A stretch of 64,000 bases of DNA, taken from contig NZ_AKJT01000037.1 in the NCBI RefSeq assembly GCF_000282195.1, forward strand, positions 30,099 through 94,098. The letters run 5' to 3'. Numbering within the stretch: position 1 is the first letter of the stretch; each line of letters begins with the position of its first letter. Both the position numbers and the translations under genes were made by a program. This DNA is from Pseudomonas sp. GM18 (GTDB lineage Bacteria > Pseudomonadota > Gammaproteobacteria > Pseudomonadales > Pseudomonadaceae). Below the pieces are notes generated by a model. It saw only the letters and a program-made list of their open reading frames with translations. It had not been told where the DNA came from and did not search any database. This document shows positions 37,368-47,095 of this stretch, piece after piece.

Positions 37368-38975
37368 TTAGTGACGGAAGTGGCGCATGCCGGTGAATAC
37401 CATCGCGATGCCGGCTTCGTCGGCTGCCGCAATCACTTCGCTGTCACGCATCGAGCCACCTGGCTGGATCACCGCAGTGATACCGACCTTGGCCGCGTTG
37501 TCGATGCCGTCGCGGAACGGGAAGAATGCATCTGACGCCATGACCGCGCCCTGCACCTGCAAGCCTGCGTGCTCAGCCTTGATCGCGGCGATGCGCGCGG
37601 AGTTCACGCGGCTCATCTGGCCGGCGCCGACACCGATAGTCTGACGGTTCTTGGCGTAGACGATGGCGTTGGACTTGACGTACTTGGCGACTTTCCAGGC
37701 GAAGATCAGGTCGTTGATTTCCTGTTCGGTCGGGGCGCGCTTGGTCACCACTTTCAGGTCTTCGCTGCCGATCATGCCGATGTCGCGGCTCTGTACCAGC
37801 AAACCGCCGTTGACGCGTTTGTAGTCCCAGGCCGGAACGCGGTCAGCCGACCACTCGCCGCACGCCAGCAGGCGTACGTTGGCTTTGGCTGCCACGATGG
37901 CGCGGGCTTCGGCGCTGACGGACGGGGCGATGATTACTTCGACGAACTGACGCTCGACGATGGCTTTTGCGGTTTCAGCATCCAGCTCGCGGTTGAACGC
38001 GATGATGCCGCCGAACGCCGACTCGGTGTCGGTAGCGTAGGCCAGTTCGTAGGCTTGACGGATGCCGCCTTCGGCGTCCGGGCTCACGGCCACGCCGCAC
38101 GGGTTGGCGTGCTTGACGATCACGCAGGCCGGTTTGACGAAGCTCTTTACACATTCCAGCGCGGCGTCGGTGTCGGCCACGTTGTTGTACGACAGCTCTT
38201 TGCCTTGCAGTTGGGTCGCGGTGGCGATGCCTACTTCGGCAGGCTTGGCTTCAACGTAGAACGCCGCGCTCTGGTGCGGGTTCTCGCCGTAGCGCATTTC
38301 CTGAGCCTTGATGAACTGGCTGTTGAAGGTGCGCGGGAACTCGCTGCGGCCTTCTGTGCTGAGGGTTTCAGCCGCCTGGTTCACGGTGCCCATGTAGTTG
38401 GCGATCATGCCGTCGTAGGCGGCGGTGTGTTCGAAGGCCTTGAGCATCAGGTCGAAACGCTGAGCGTAGGTCAGGCCGCCGGCCTTGAGGCTTTCCAGAA
38501 CGTTGGTGTAATCGCTGGCATTCACCACGATGGCCACGTCCTTGTGGTTTTTTGCCGCCGAACGAACCATGGTCGGGCCGCCGATATCGATGTTCTCGAT
38601 GGCGGTCGGCAGGTCGCAGCCTGGCTTGTTGATGGTGGCTTCGAACGGGTACAGGTTGACTGCTACCAGATCGATCGGCTTGATGCCGTGCTCATTCATG
38701 ATGGCGTCGTCTATGCCGCGACGACCGAGGATCCCGCCGTGGATTTTCGGGTGCAGGGTTTTCACCCGACCGTCCATCATTTCTGCGAAGCCGGTGTAGT
38801 CCGCGACTTCCACTGCGGCAACGCCGTTGTCGCGCAGCAGCTTGAACGTCCCGCCGGTGGAAAGGATCTCGACGCCCAGGGCTTCGAGCTCTTTGGCGAA
38901 TTCAAGGATCCCGGTCTTGTCGGAAACGCTGATCAAGGCGCGGCGGATCGGCAGGCGGGTAGTCTGGTCGGTCAT
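37368..38975 (-). CDS. purH: Bifunctional AICAR transformylase/IMP cyclohydrolase PurH
   Basis: A 535-residue enzyme catalysing the last two steps to IMP. The cyclohydrolase half opens with [19 protein letters not shown] and contains [15 protein letters not shown]. The transformylase half contains [10 protein letters not shown] and, near the end, [19 protein letters not shown], with [11 protein letters not shown] at the C-terminus. ATG at 38975 is preferred, with GGAAA upstream; the frame extends to 39008 without a better site. Confidence 0.97.
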   Translation of the reverse strand: MTDQTTRLPIRRALISVSDKTGILEFAKELEALGVEILSTGGTFKLLRDNGVAAVEVADYTGFAEMMDGRVKTLHPKIHGGILGRRGIDDAIMNEHGIKPIDLVAVNLYPFEATINKPGCDLPTAIENIDIGGPTMVRSAAKNHKDVAIVVNASDYTNVLESLKAGGLTYAQRFDLMLKAFEHTAAYDGMIANYMGTVNQAAETLSTEGRSEFPRTFNSQFIKAQEMRYGENPHQSAAFYVEAKPAEVGIATATQLQGKELSYNNVADTDAALECVKSFVKPACVIVKHANPCGVAVSPDAEGGIRQAYELAYATDTESAFGGIIAFNRELDAETAKAIVERQFVEVIIAPSVSAEARAIVAAKANVRLLACGEWSADRVPAWDYKRVNGGLLVQSRDIGMIGSEDLKVVTKRAPTEQEINDLIFAWKVAKYVKSNAIVYAKNRQTIGVGAGQMSRVNSARIAAIKAEHAGLQVQGAVMASDAFFPFRDGIDNAAKVGITAVIQPGGSMRDSEVIAAADEAGIAMVFTGMRHFRH

Positions 38976-39006
38976 CTCAATTTCCATCAAAAGCAAAGGA
39001 GTCAGC

Positions 39007-39040
39007 AAAAAAGGCGACCGGTTTTACGCGGGCGCCTTTC
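39007..39040 (-). terminator. Rho-independent terminator after fis
   Basis: Read leftward, AAAGGCG and CGCCTTTTTT form a stem around a 16-base loop, ending in a T-run. It lies 17 bases past the fis stop and ends the dusB-fis unit before purH. Confidence 0.75.
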
Positions 39041-39056
39041 TGGTTTGATTGAATGC

Positions 39057-39377
39057 TTACAGCAAATCGTACTGCTTGAGTTTCTTGCGCAGGGTGCCCC
39101 GGTTCAGCCCGAGCAGCTCACTGGCCTTGGTCTGGTTGCCCTTGACGTAGTTCATCACGCATTCGAGCAGGGGAGCCTCGACTTCGGAGAGCACCAGGTT
39201 GTACACATCCGTGACGGCAGCGCCCTCAAGGTGGGCGAAATAATTGTGCAGCGCCTTCTCGACACTCCCGCGAAGGGTCTGGCCTTCTTCGCTCGGTGTA
39301 TTGAGGTGCTGTTTCAAATTCACGTTGTCGCTCACGGGTGTTGTTCCACTCACTAAAGTCTCGGTCATCATCGTCAT
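39057..39377 (-). CDS. fis: Nucleoid protein Fis
   Basis: A 106-residue DNA-bending protein. The C-terminal helix-turn-helix [21 protein letters not shown] is the Fis signature and the N-terminal half ([20 protein letters not shown]) matches Pseudomonas Fis as I remember it. ATG at 39377 overlaps the dusB stop by four bases, the classic dusB-fis operon. Fis is normally abundant in early exponential growth. Confidence 0.97.
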   Translation of the reverse strand: MTMMTETLVSGTTPVSDNVNLKQHLNTPSEEGQTLRGSVEKALHNYFAHLEGAAVTDVYNLVLSEVEAPLLECVMNYVKGNQTKASELLGLNRGTLRKKLKQYDLL

Positions 39378-40384
39378 GCGGCCACCCCTTCTCCGTCCCC
39401 TGTCAGGCTCTTGTAACGTTCGGCGAAGAAGCCCCGAACGTAGGCGCATTGTGCTTCCGTATCTTCCAAACGATTGAAGTGGGCGCGAAACTCCCTGGCG
39501 CCCGGCAAGGTTGCGAGATACCAGCCCACATGCTTGCGAGCTATGCGCACGCCCATGACGTCGCCATAGAAGGCATGCAGCGCGGCCAGATGCTCAAGCA
39601 GAATACATTCCACCTCGATCAGCTCCGGTGCCGGGAGTTTTTCACCGGTACGCAGATAATGGTCGATTTCACGAAAAATCCATGGCTGCCCCTGGGCAGC
39701 CCGGCCCACCAACAGGCCATCGGCACCGGTCGCGTCGAGCACGTACCGGGCTTTCTCGGGCGAATCGATATCGCCATTGGCGAAGACCGGAATCGACACC
39801 GCCTGCTTGATCGCGGCAATGGTGTCGTACTCGGCAACACCTGTGTACAGATCGGCGCGGGTGCGGCCATGTACGGCCAACGCCGCAATGCCTGCCTGTT
39901 CGGCGATCTTCGCCACCGTCAGGCCGTTCTTGTTCGCCCGGTCCCAGCCGGTGCGGATCTTCAGGGTGACCGGCACATCGACCGCAGCCACCACGGCCTG
40001 CAGGATCTCGGTCACCAATGCTTCATCCTTCAACAGTGCGGAGCCGGCGGCCTTGTTGCAGACCTTCTTCGCCGGACAGCCCATGTTGATGTCAATAATC
40101 TGTGCGCCCAGTTCGACGTTGGCCCGGGCCGCATCCGCCAGCATCTGCGCATCTCCGCCGGCGATCTGTACCGAGCGGGGCTCGGGATCGCCTTCGTGGA
40201 TCATGCGCATCCGCGATTTGCGGGTGTTCCACAAGCTCATGTCGCTGGTGACCATTTCCGAGACTACAAGTCCTGCGCCCAATCGTTTGCACAGCTGACG
40301 AAAGGGCTGGTCGGTGACGCCCGCCATGGGGGCGAGGATCAAGCCGTTGTGCAATGTATATGGACCGATGCGTACCGCCGACAT
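39374..40384 (-). CDS. dusB: tRNA-dihydrouridine synthase B
   Basis: A 336-residue FMN enzyme reducing uridine in the tRNA D-loop. The signatures are [18 protein letters not shown] at the start, [20 protein letters not shown] with the catalytic cysteine, [10 protein letters not shown] and [12 protein letters not shown]. It is the first gene of the dusB-fis operon; the pair is conserved across gammaproteobacteria. Confidence 0.96.
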   Translation of the reverse strand: MSAVRIGPYTLHNGLILAPMAGVTDQPFRQLCKRLGAGLVVSEMVTSDMSLWNTRKSRMRMIHEGDPEPRSVQIAGGDAQMLADAARANVELGAQIIDINMGCPAKKVCNKAAGSALLKDEALVTEILQAVVAAVDVPVTLKIRTGWDRANKNGLTVAKIAEQAGIAALAVHGRTRADLYTGVAEYDTIAAIKQAVSIPVFANGDIDSPEKARYVLDATGADGLLVGRAAQGQPWIFREIDHYLRTGEKLPAPELIEVECILLEHLAALHAFYGDVMGVRIARKHVGWYLATLPGAREFRAHFNRLEDTEAQCAYVRGFFAERYKSLTGDGEGVAA

Positions 40385-40569
40385 AGGACTTCCCTGTTGT
40401 GGGGCCGGATCATGAGAGTTCGAAAAAGGGTTGGCATGATACCCGCTCTCGATGACTGGATAAAGGCTGAATTGAACAAAATCTGAACAACTAATTCGTT
40501 ATCGCCAGCAGTTTGGTTTGAACGGCCAAAGTCAGGAAACCGCCGTCAAGCCTGCAGCGCTTGAGTGTT

Positions 40570-41808
40570 TCACTCGGGCGAATGGAAGCTCAGGCTGTAG
40601 TTCACCGCTTTGGGGCCTGGGTCGAGAATGTCCAGCGCAATGTGGATCGGCGTTTGCGGTGGCATTTCCGCCAGGCCTTCGAGATCGCCGTTGAGGTACT
40701 CTCCGGGCTTGAAGCGACGGCTGGCGATCAGGTGGCCGTTGAGGTCGGCAAAGCGCAGCTCCAGCAGCGGGAACGGCTGGGAGAAGGGCGCACGGTTGTA
40801 GATGATGGCATCGACCACCAGTGCACCGTTGAAGTCCGGGTGGCTGCGGACCACCAGATTGCTGCTTTTGACTTTCGCGATGTCGACCTTGGACGGCACT
40901 GTGCAGCCGATGTGCGGGCACAGTTGCTGGAACCACGGACGATACTGGTCCTGGCGCGCCAGTTCGTCGAAGTGGTAGGCGACGTATTGGCCAACGAGGC
41001 CGGCGACGCCGAGCAGGATCAGCAGCAGCCAGAAAAAGCGCCGACCCCAGGGGGAGCGGCGTTTTTGCCAATCCAGTTGCAACGGGTCGTCGGTCAGATC
41101 CTGCAGCACTTCAGCCCGCAGGGCCGGCTCGCTGCGTTCGCGGCGCTTGCGCAGGGGCTCGACGGAGGGCAGGTCATCGTCGATCTCATCGTCATCAGTT
41201 TTCGCCGACAGGCTGCCAAAAGGGATCGGGGCGTCGAGCGGGTCGTGCAGGCGCAGCTGCTGTATCTCGGGCTCATCGTCCAGTGGCACGGGCTCCATGG
41301 ACAGCGAGGGCTCGGTGCGCGAGTGTTTGCTTGGCTCGATCGTCGGTTCGACCATCGGTTCTGGCGTCTGCACGTTGGCGGCTTGCGCGCGATCGGCGGC
41401 CGATTCACTGAAGAGGCTGTCGGACCAAGGGGCTTCGTCGTGCTCGGCGCTGTCGCGGCGCGCACTGAGGCTGTCTTCGCGGGGGCGACCAAACTCCGTC
41501 GTCGGCTGGATTTCCCGCTGTTCGAGCCGGGCGAGTTCTTCGTCCAGGTCCAGGCTGTCCAGGTCCATTTCGGCGGCGGTCCATTGCTTTTGGCTGATGG
41601 CCCGCTGCGCTGGCGGTTCTACGGGCGCCGATGCAACCGGTTTTACCACTTCCTTGCCGGCCCGTTGCTCGAGCAACTGCCTGGCGGCGTTGAACACCTG
41701 CAAGCACGAGCCGCAACGAACCACCCCGCGGGCCACGCTCAACTGAGCATGGCTGACGCGGAAGCTGGTTTGGCAATGCGGGCACTGGGTGACGAAGCTA
41801 TCGGTCAT
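40570..41808 (-). CDS. DUF3426 zinc-ribbon membrane protein
   Basis: A 412-residue protein with an N-terminal MJ0042-type zinc ribbon (CPHCQTSFRVSHAQL...CGSCLQVF). A long charged, low-complexity linker of about 200 residues, one membrane helix (FFWLLLILLGVAGLVGQYVA) and a C-terminal DUF3426 domain rich in beta strands follow. The topology suggests a cytoplasmic zinc finger with an extracytoplasmic domain. Function unknown; it is the counterpart of PA4851 by position, between dusB and prmA. Its stop lies 185 bp upstream of the dusB start. Confidence 0.85.
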   Translation of the reverse strand: MTDSFVTQCPHCQTSFRVSHAQLSVARGVVRCGSCLQVFNAARQLLEQRAGKEVVKPVASAPVEPPAQRAISQKQWTAAEMDLDSLDLDEELARLEQREIQPTTEFGRPREDSLSARRDSAEHDEAPWSDSLFSESAADRAQAANVQTPEPMVEPTIEPSKHSRTEPSLSMEPVPLDDEPEIQQLRLHDPLDAPIPFGSLSAKTDDDEIDDDLPSVEPLRKRRERSEPALRAEVLQDLTDDPLQLDWQKRRSPWGRRFFWLLLILLGVAGLVGQYVAYHFDELARQDQYRPWFQQLCPHIGCTVPSKVDIAKVKSSNLVVRSHPDFNGALVVDAIIYNRAPFSQPFPLLELRFADLNGHLIASRRFKPGEYLNGDLEGLAEMPPQTPIHIALDILDPGPKAVNYSLSFHSPE

Positions 41809-41838
41809 GCGGCAATCCGGTTTATGCAGGCGCTCATT

Positions 41839-42717
41839 CTAGCGCCGACGGCCTGTGATGCGTACCCAGCCGTCGCGATTGGCGATCGGGTCCAGATCGA
41901 AGTCCTGAGCGTAGGCGGCGGCGACTTCTTCACCTTGTTCGGCCAGGATGCCCGACAGCGCCAGGCGACCACCCGGCCTGACCAGGCTGGACAGTTGCGG
42001 AGCAAGGGAAACCAGCGGGCCGGCGAGGATATTGGCGACCAGTACGTCGGCTTGAACCTGCGGCAAATCTTCCGGCAGATAGAGCGGGAACAGCTCTTCG
42101 GCAATGTTGTTGCGTCCGGCGTTGTCGCGGGAGGCCTCCAGGGCCTGCACATCAATATCGGTGCCGACGGCTTGCTTGGCGCCCAGCAGCAGGGCGGCAA
42201 TCGCCAGAATCCCCGAGCCGCAACCGAAATCCAGCACGTTGCAGTCTTTCAGGTCCTGGCCATCGAGCCATTCCAGGCACAGCGCGGTGGTCGGGTGGGT
42301 GCCGGTGCCGAACGCCAGGCCCGGATCCAGCAGCAGGTTCACTGCGTCAGGCTCGGGGGCTGCGTGCCAGCTCGGGACAATCCACAGGCGCTGACCGAAG
42401 CGCATTGGCTGGAAACCGTCCATCCAGCTGCGTTCCCAGTCCTGGTCTTCGATCACTTCGCTGTGATGCTCGGGCAGCGGGCTGCCGGTCAGCAACTCGA
42501 GGTGGGCCAGCACGCTGTCGGCGTCGGTGCCGCCTTCGAACAGGGCCAGCAGGTGCGTGTGCGACCACAGCGGGGTGGTGTTGAGTTCCGGTTCGAAGAT
42601 CGGCTGGTCTTCGGCGTCCATGAAGGTCACCGACACGGCGCCCACTTCAAGGAAAGCGTCTTCGTAGGTTTCGGCTTGTTCTGGGCTGATGGCGAGACGG
42701 ACTTGCAGCCAAGGCAT
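41839..42717 (-). CDS. prmA: Ribosomal protein L11 methyltransferase PrmA
   Basis: A 292-residue SAM-dependent enzyme trimethylating ribosomal protein L11. [20 protein letters not shown] is the usual start, [23 protein letters not shown] (in part) and [19 protein letters not shown] the substrate and SAM motifs, and [11 protein letters not shown] the NPPY-like element. I chose the ATG at 42717 rather than the open frame to 42774. A terminator-like hairpin lies between it and the AlbA_2 gene (42837-42870). Confidence 0.96.
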   Translation of the reverse strand: MPWLQVRLAISPEQAETYEDAFLEVGAVSVTFMDAEDQPIFEPELNTTPLWSHTHLLALFEGGTDADSVLAHLELLTGSPLPEHHSEVIEDQDWERSWMDGFQPMRFGQRLWIVPSWHAAPEPDAVNLLLDPGLAFGTGTHPTTALCLEWLDGQDLKDCNVLDFGCGSGILAIAALLLGAKQAVGTDIDVQALEASRDNAGRNNIAEELFPLYLPEDLPQVQADVLVANILAGPLVSLAPQLSSLVRPGGRLALSGILAEQGEEVAAAYAQDFDLDPIANRDGWVRITGRRR

Positions 42718-42836
42718 GGCGGGCACCTTTGAAAAATATAGATTGCAGCCTAGCGGGCTGCGAGAAGCGCGCAAGTTTACGCGAGCGCGAGGCAGAAGAC
42801 GACAAGGTCGACACTGCGTGTTCTCTTGTAGGGGCG

Positions 42837-42870
42837 CAGAAACAACAAAGCCGCTCGAAAGCGGCTTTGT
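42837..42870 (-). terminator. Terminator hairpin, exact 34-bp copy of the accC terminator
   Basis: Contains AAAGCCGCT-CGAA-AGCGGCTTT followed leftward by TTGTTT in the minus-strand reading. The whole 34-base segment is identical, in the same orientation, to 44571-44604. It serves the AlbA_2 gene that lies between the two copies. Confidence 0.8.
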
Positions 42871-42886
42871 TGGTCTGGATCACGCA

Positions 42887-44464
42887 TTAATGCGGATTCC
42901 CTGCATTTTTGGCTGTGAGCCATTGCAGGCCTTTGTTCGTCAGGCGGTAACGTTGCAGACGGCTGTTAGGTTGTTCGGGCAGCGTCATTTCAAGAACCCC
43001 GGCAGCAATGGCAGGCAATATGTAAGCCTTGCGAAAGTGGTCGGCGTTTTTCAAGTTCATGGCGGTTTGAAGTTCTAGCCTGCTCATATCGCCATCGATG
43101 ACGTTCAGTAACGCTGCGACTTCCATGGTGACTTCCATGGTGACTTCCATGGTGACTTCCATGGTGACTTCCATGGTGGCCTCACTGGTCACTGCTCCTT
43201 TGCTCTGTGACAGAGGGTGTGTGGGCAGTCGAACGACGTAAGCAATCCGGTCATCGTCAGTTTCAAACAGCGGTGCAGGTGAGCCATTGGTGGTCATGAC
43301 TTTGAGAATTTTGGGAATTCCTGTCGAGCGGCCTTCCGTCAGGTCCAGCTCCTTCAAAAACTCGCCAATTCGTCGGTTGCGGTAACGACGGCTAACGGCT
43401 CGACCGGCTCGCAAGTCTTCCAGGCGAATTGAGCGGTCAGGTCCAGGAAAGCTCAAAATCACCAATTCTTTCTGGCTGATGCGGACCTCTATCGGTTCGC
43501 GTTCCTCGTAGGAACGGTGATATACGGCGTTGACCAGCGCCTCTTCAATCGCCGCGAAAGGGAAATTCCAGACCCGTGTGGCTTCGGCGCGGTCCGGGTG
43601 TTTGATGACCGTTTCATGCAGGAAATTGCGCTGAATATAGGCCAGTGCTTCGCGGGTCATGTTTGCCAGTGGGCCTTTGAAAATCTTTTCGTCAAAACGG
43701 TCGCCGCCAGCACCTTCGGGAAACCACAGCACATCAATCTGTGTCCCGGGAAAGAATCGCTCGGGTGTAGCGCTGAAAAACATCAGGCCAACATTCTTGG
43801 GCCACGGCGACTCGGTCGGGCCACCCACGACGTTCATTTGTCGGCCCAGTGTCTCGGTAGACATGCTGCCTGCGTCGTCGGCGAGGGCACTGCCAACCTC
43901 CTGCAGGAAGCTTTGCATCAGGGGTTTGGATAGATCACTGACGCTAGCGGCCAGGTTGAAGCGATCATCGAAAGGTACCTTGGCGGCAAGACTCAAGAGT
44001 TCCTGCTCGGTTTCCCCCTTGGCTTCCACCGTACTGCTGTAGCGACGGATGTAGTAATGCAAGCTCCTGTGCTTGGAGGTCACCGCTGCCGGGGCTTTAT
44101 ACGGGCGATTTTGCCCGCCCGGTGCCCACAGTACTATCAGCTTGCGACCTTCAACCTCTTCCATGCTTAACACGGGAAAGTAGGTTGGCTGAATGGATTG
44201 GCAAGCGGCCAGCAGTTCGAGCTGGATCTTGTCGAGATCCTGATCGGCGAGGCCCAGGGGAGGAAAGACCGGCTGACCATTGGCATCGCAATCCTGCCCA
44301 ATAACCACATAACCACCGCCCAGGTTTTCAAAGTCGTTGGCGAAGGCGCAGAGCGTGCGAATGATCGGATCAGGATTCCAACCCGTTTTATATTCAATTC
44401 GCTCGCCCTCGACTGTCCGCTGGCGTAGCAGGTCGTTCAGGTTTATCGGCAGTTTTTCAGGCAT
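42887..44464 (-). CDS. AlbA_2 (Schlafen-type) DNA-binding regulator with HATPase_c_4-like domain
   Basis: A 525-residue soluble protein. The N-terminal AlbA_2 domain shows EGERIEYKTGWNPDPIIRTL and ENLGGGYVVIGQD. The middle has an ATPase-like domain with FAAIEEALVNAVYHRSYEER and ILKVMTTNGSPAP, as in proteins labelled RecG-related or putative transcriptional regulators. Five TMEV repeats (43119-43178 in DNA) form a hinge before a C-terminal winged-helix-like domain (MNLKNADHFRKAYILPAIAAG). The gene lies between prmA and accC and is bracketed by identical terminators, which suggests insertion. Related genes occur in defence islands and as stand-alone regulators. Function not known. Confidence 0.8.
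   Translation of the reverse strand: MPEKLPINLNDLLRQRTVEGERIEYKTGWNPDPIIRTLCAFANDFENLGGGYVVIGQDCDANGQPVFPPLGLADQDLDKIQLELLAACQSIQPTYFPVLSMEEVEGRKLIVLWAPGGQNRPYKAPAAVTSKHRSLHYYIRRYSSTVEAKGETEQELLSLAAKVPFDDRFNLAASVSDLSKPLMQSFLQEVGSALADDAGSMSTETLGRQMNVVGGPTESPWPKNVGLMFFSATPERFFPGTQIDVLWFPEGAGGDRFDEKIFKGPLANMTREALAYIQRNFLHETVIKHPDRAEATRVWNFPFAAIEEALVNAVYHRSYEEREPIEVRISQKELVILSFPGPDRSIRLEDLRAGRAVSRRYRNRRIGEFLKELDLTEGRSTGIPKILKVMTTNGSPAPLFETDDDRIAYVVRLPTHPLSQSKGAVTSEATMEVTMEVTMEVTMEVTMEVAALLNVIDGDMSRLELQTAMNLKNADHFRKAYILPAIAAGVLEMTLPEQPNSRLQRYRLTNKGLQWLTAKNAGNPH
43119..43178 (-). repeat. Five perfect 12-bp tandem repeats coding TMEV
   Basis: The unit ACTTCCATGGTG occurs five times without a mismatch, encoding Thr-Met-Glu-Val on the minus strand. 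Being a multiple of three, copy number can change without frameshift. The exactness implies recent expansion or ongoing slippage. It falls between the ATPase-like and winged-helix parts of the protein. Confidence 0.95.
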
Positions 44465-44570
44465 GGGCGGGCTCTGGTTTGTCAGCGTTGCGCTGAATAA
44501 GGGGCGATTATAGCCAGCCCGAACAGGCTAGCGCCTGTCAGTTAAGTCCCATAGGGATGGATGAAACCTT

Positions 44571-44604
44571 CAGAAACAACAAAGCCGCTCGAAAGCGGCT
44601 TTGT
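44571..44604 (-). terminator. Rho-independent terminator of aroQ-accB-accC
   Basis: Stem AAAGCCGCT/AGCGGCTTT with tetraloop CGAA, 18 bases past the accC stop, followed in the minus direction by a T-rich tract (TTGTTTCTG). It is duplicated exactly at 42837-42870. Confidence 0.85.
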
Positions 44605-44621
44605 CATGTTCCGGCTGAAGC

Positions 44622-45980
44622 TTAGTGCTTGTCGCCGGCCAGCTTGTGCTCGAGGTAGTGAATGTTCACGCCCCCTTTGCAGAAGCCTTCATCGCGGGTC
44701 AGATCGCGGTGCAGCGGGATGTTGGTCTTGATCCCGTCGACAACGATCTCGTCCAGCGCATTGCGCATGCGCGCCATGGCTTCGTCACGGGTTGCGCCGT
44801 AGGTGATCAGCTTGCCGATCAACGAGTCGTAGTTCGGCGGAACGGCATAGCCACTGTACAGGTGCGAGTCGACGCGAACGCCGTTGCCGCCTGGTGCGTG
44901 AAAATGCTTGACCGTGCCTGGGCTCGGCATGAACGTTTTCGGGTCTTCGGCGTTGATCCGGCATTCCAGTGCGTGACCGCGGATGACCACGTCATCCTGG
45001 GTGAACGACAGCTTGTTGCCGGCGGCGATGCTGAGCATCTCCTTGACGATGTCGATGCCGGTGACCATTTCCGATACCGGGTGCTCTACCTGGACACGAG
45101 TGTTCATCTCGATGAAGTAGAAGCGGCCGTTCTCGTACAGGAACTCGAAAGTGCCGGCGCCACGGTAGCCGATGTCGATGCAAGCCTTGACGCAGCGGGC
45201 GAGGACTTCCTCGCGCGCGTTCTCGTCGATGCCCGGTGCCGGCGCTTCTTCGAGAACCTTCTGGTGACGACGTTGCAGCGAGCAGTCGCGGTCGCCCAGA
45301 TGGATGGCGTGGCCCTGACCGTCGGAAAGCACCTGAACTTCCACGTGACGTGGGTTGGTCAGGAATTTTTCCAGGTAGACCATCGGGTTGCCGAACGCTG
45401 CGCCCGCTTCGGAGCGGGTCAGTTTCGCCGAGGAGATCAGGTCTTCTTCTTTGTGCACCACACGCATGCCACGACCACCACCGCCGCCAGCGGCTTTGAT
45501 GATCACTGGGTAACCGACTTCGCGACCAATGCGCAGGGCGGTTTCTTCGTCTTCAGGCAGTGGGCCGTCGGAACCCGGAACGGTTGGAACGCCAGCGGCG
45601 ATCATGGCGTGCTTGGCCGATACCTTGTCGCCCATCAGGCGGATGGTATCGGCTTTCGGGCCAATGAACGCGAAGCCGGAGTTTTCGACCTGTTCGGCAA
45701 AGTCGGCATTTTCCGCAAGGAAACCGTAGCCTGGGTGAATGGCGGTAGCGCCAGTCACTTCAGCAGCGGCGATGATGGCCGGAATGTGCAGGTAGGAGTG
45801 AGCGGCGGAGGCCGGACCGATGCAGACGGATTCGTCTGCCAGGCCCAGGTGCATCAGCTCTTTGTCGGCCTTGGAGTAAACGGCGACGGTCTTGATGCCC
45901 ATTTCCTTGCAGGCACGCAGAATCCGCAGGGCGATCTCACCGCGGTTGGCGATCAGAACTTTTTCCAACTTCGCAGTCAT
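44622..45980 (-). CDS. accC: Acetyl-CoA carboxylase biotin carboxylase subunit AccC
   Basis: A 452-residue ATP-grasp enzyme carboxylating biotin on AccB, the first step of fatty acid synthesis. Start [20 protein letters not shown], then [36 protein letters not shown] (in part) and [24 protein letters not shown] signatures are present. Start chosen at ATG 45980; it follows accB by 17 bases. Full length. Confidence 0.97.
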   Translation of the reverse strand: MTAKLEKVLIANRGEIALRILRACKEMGIKTVAVYSKADKELMHLGLADESVCIGPASAAHSYLHIPAIIAAAEVTGATAIHPGYGFLAENADFAEQVENSGFAFIGPKADTIRLMGDKVSAKHAMIAAGVPTVPGSDGPLPEDEETALRIGREVGYPVIIKAAGGGGGRGMRVVHKEEDLISSAKLTRSEAGAAFGNPMVYLEKFLTNPRHVEVQVLSDGQGHAIHLGDRDCSLQRRHQKVLEEAPAPGIDENAREEVLARCVKACIDIGYRGAGTFEFLYENGRFYFIEMNTRVQVEHPVSEMVTGIDIVKEMLSIAAGNKLSFTQDDVVIRGHALECRINAEDPKTFMPSPGTVKHFHAPGGNGVRVDSHLYSGYAVPPNYDSLIGKLITYGATRDEAMARMRNALDEIVVDGIKTNIPLHRDLTRDEGFCKGGVNIHYLEHKLAGDKH

Positions 45981-45997
45981 CAAAGGCTCTCCGCGAT

Positions 45998-46462
45998 TCA
46001 AACGATGGTGAACAGCGGTTGGTCGTACTCAACCGGCTGGCCGTCTTCGACGAGGATGGATTCGATCACACCGCTGGCTTCAGCTTCGATGTGGTTCATC
46101 ATCTTCATGGCTTCGACGATGCACAGGGTGTCGCCTTTTTTCACGGTCTGGCCGACTTCAACGAAGGACGGCGAGGACGGCGAAGATTTGCGATAGAACG
46201 TGCCGACCATCGGCGAACGGGCAACATTGCCGTTCAGCGTTGGGGCAGCTGGAGCCGCAGGAGCAGCGGCAGCAGCCGGAGCGGCGGCAGCAACTGGAGC
46301 CGGTGCCGGCGCATGCATCGGAGCCGGTGCGTAGTACTGCTGAGCCGGCGTCTTGCTGTGACGACTGATGCGTACGGACTCTTCGCCTTCCTTGATCTCA
46401 AGCTCGTCGATGCCGGACTCTTCCAGCAATTCGATCAGTTTCTTAACTTTACGGATATCCAT
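45998..46462 (-). CDS. accB: Biotin carboxyl carrier protein AccB
   Basis: A 154-residue carrier. N-terminal [20 protein letters not shown], an Ala/Pro-rich flexible linker at about residues 45-80, and a C-terminal biotinyl domain with the [12 protein letters not shown] biotinylation site. It shuttles carboxybiotin between AccC and the transferase. Second gene of aroQ-accB-accC. Confidence 0.97.
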   Translation of the reverse strand: MDIRKVKKLIELLEESGIDELEIKEGEESVRISRHSKTPAQQYYAPAPMHAPAPAPVAAAAPAAAAAPAAPAAPTLNGNVARSPMVGTFYRKSSPSSPSFVEVGQTVKKGDTLCIVEAMKMMNHIEAEASGVIESILVEDGQPVEYDQPLFTIV

Positions 46463-46510
46463 GAATCATCAACTCCCAAGGGTCGGTCAGGGGCGTTTAA
46501 CGCTTGTTGT

Positions 46511-46963
46511 TCAAGCCGTTGCCTGTCTTTCAAGCTGCTCTAGGGCGGCCTCCAGGGCCAGTCGATAACCGCTGGCGCCAAGGCCGCAGATCACTCCCAC
46601 CGCTACATCGGAGAAGTAAGAGTGATGGCGGAAAGGTTCGCGTTTATGCACGTTAGACAAATGCACTTCGATGAATGGGATGCTCACCGCCAGCAGCGCG
46701 TCACGTAATGCGACACTTGTATGCGTAAAAGCTGCTGGATTGATCAGAATGAAGTCCACACCTTCGCCGCGAGCAGCGTGGATGCGGTCAATCAATTCGT
46801 ACTCGGCGTTGCTTTGCAGGTAAAGCAAATGGTGGCCGGCATTGCGCGCCCGCTGTTCCAGGTCCTGGTTGATTTGCGCCAGGGTGGTTGCACCGTAGAC
46901 GCCCGGTTCCCGGGTGCCGAGCAGGTTCAGGTTAGGGCCGTGCAAAACCAATAGGGTCGCCAT
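46511..46963 (-). CDS. aroQ: Type II 3-dehydroquinate dehydratase AroQ
   Basis: A 150-residue shikimate-pathway enzyme. [18 protein letters not shown] contains the catalytic loop with Arg and Tyr; [16 protein letters not shown] and [18 protein letters not shown] carry the active-site Asn and His. First gene of the aroQ-accB-accC operon, a common arrangement in gammaproteobacteria. Confidence 0.97.
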   Translation of the reverse strand: MATLLVLHGPNLNLLGTREPGVYGATTLAQINQDLEQRARNAGHHLLYLQSNAEYELIDRIHAARGEGVDFILINPAAFTHTSVALRDALLAVSIPFIEVHLSNVHKREPFRHHSYFSDVAVGVICGLGASGYRLALEAALEQLERQATA

Positions 46964-47095
46964 CTGCTGCTCCTTTGTTATCCGTGTGCAATTGTCAGAA
47001 CCCGGCGACTATGCCGCAAAGCCTTTGTGACTGTCCAGTTCTATGCAATAGGCAGCACGATGGCCGATGTTTGCGCGAAATATGTGACCGGGTGA

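Noticed and set aside
43119..43178. Short direct repeats that could suggest a CRISPR array
   Set aside because: The units are contiguous with no spacers, only 12 bp long, and read as an in-frame protein repeat.
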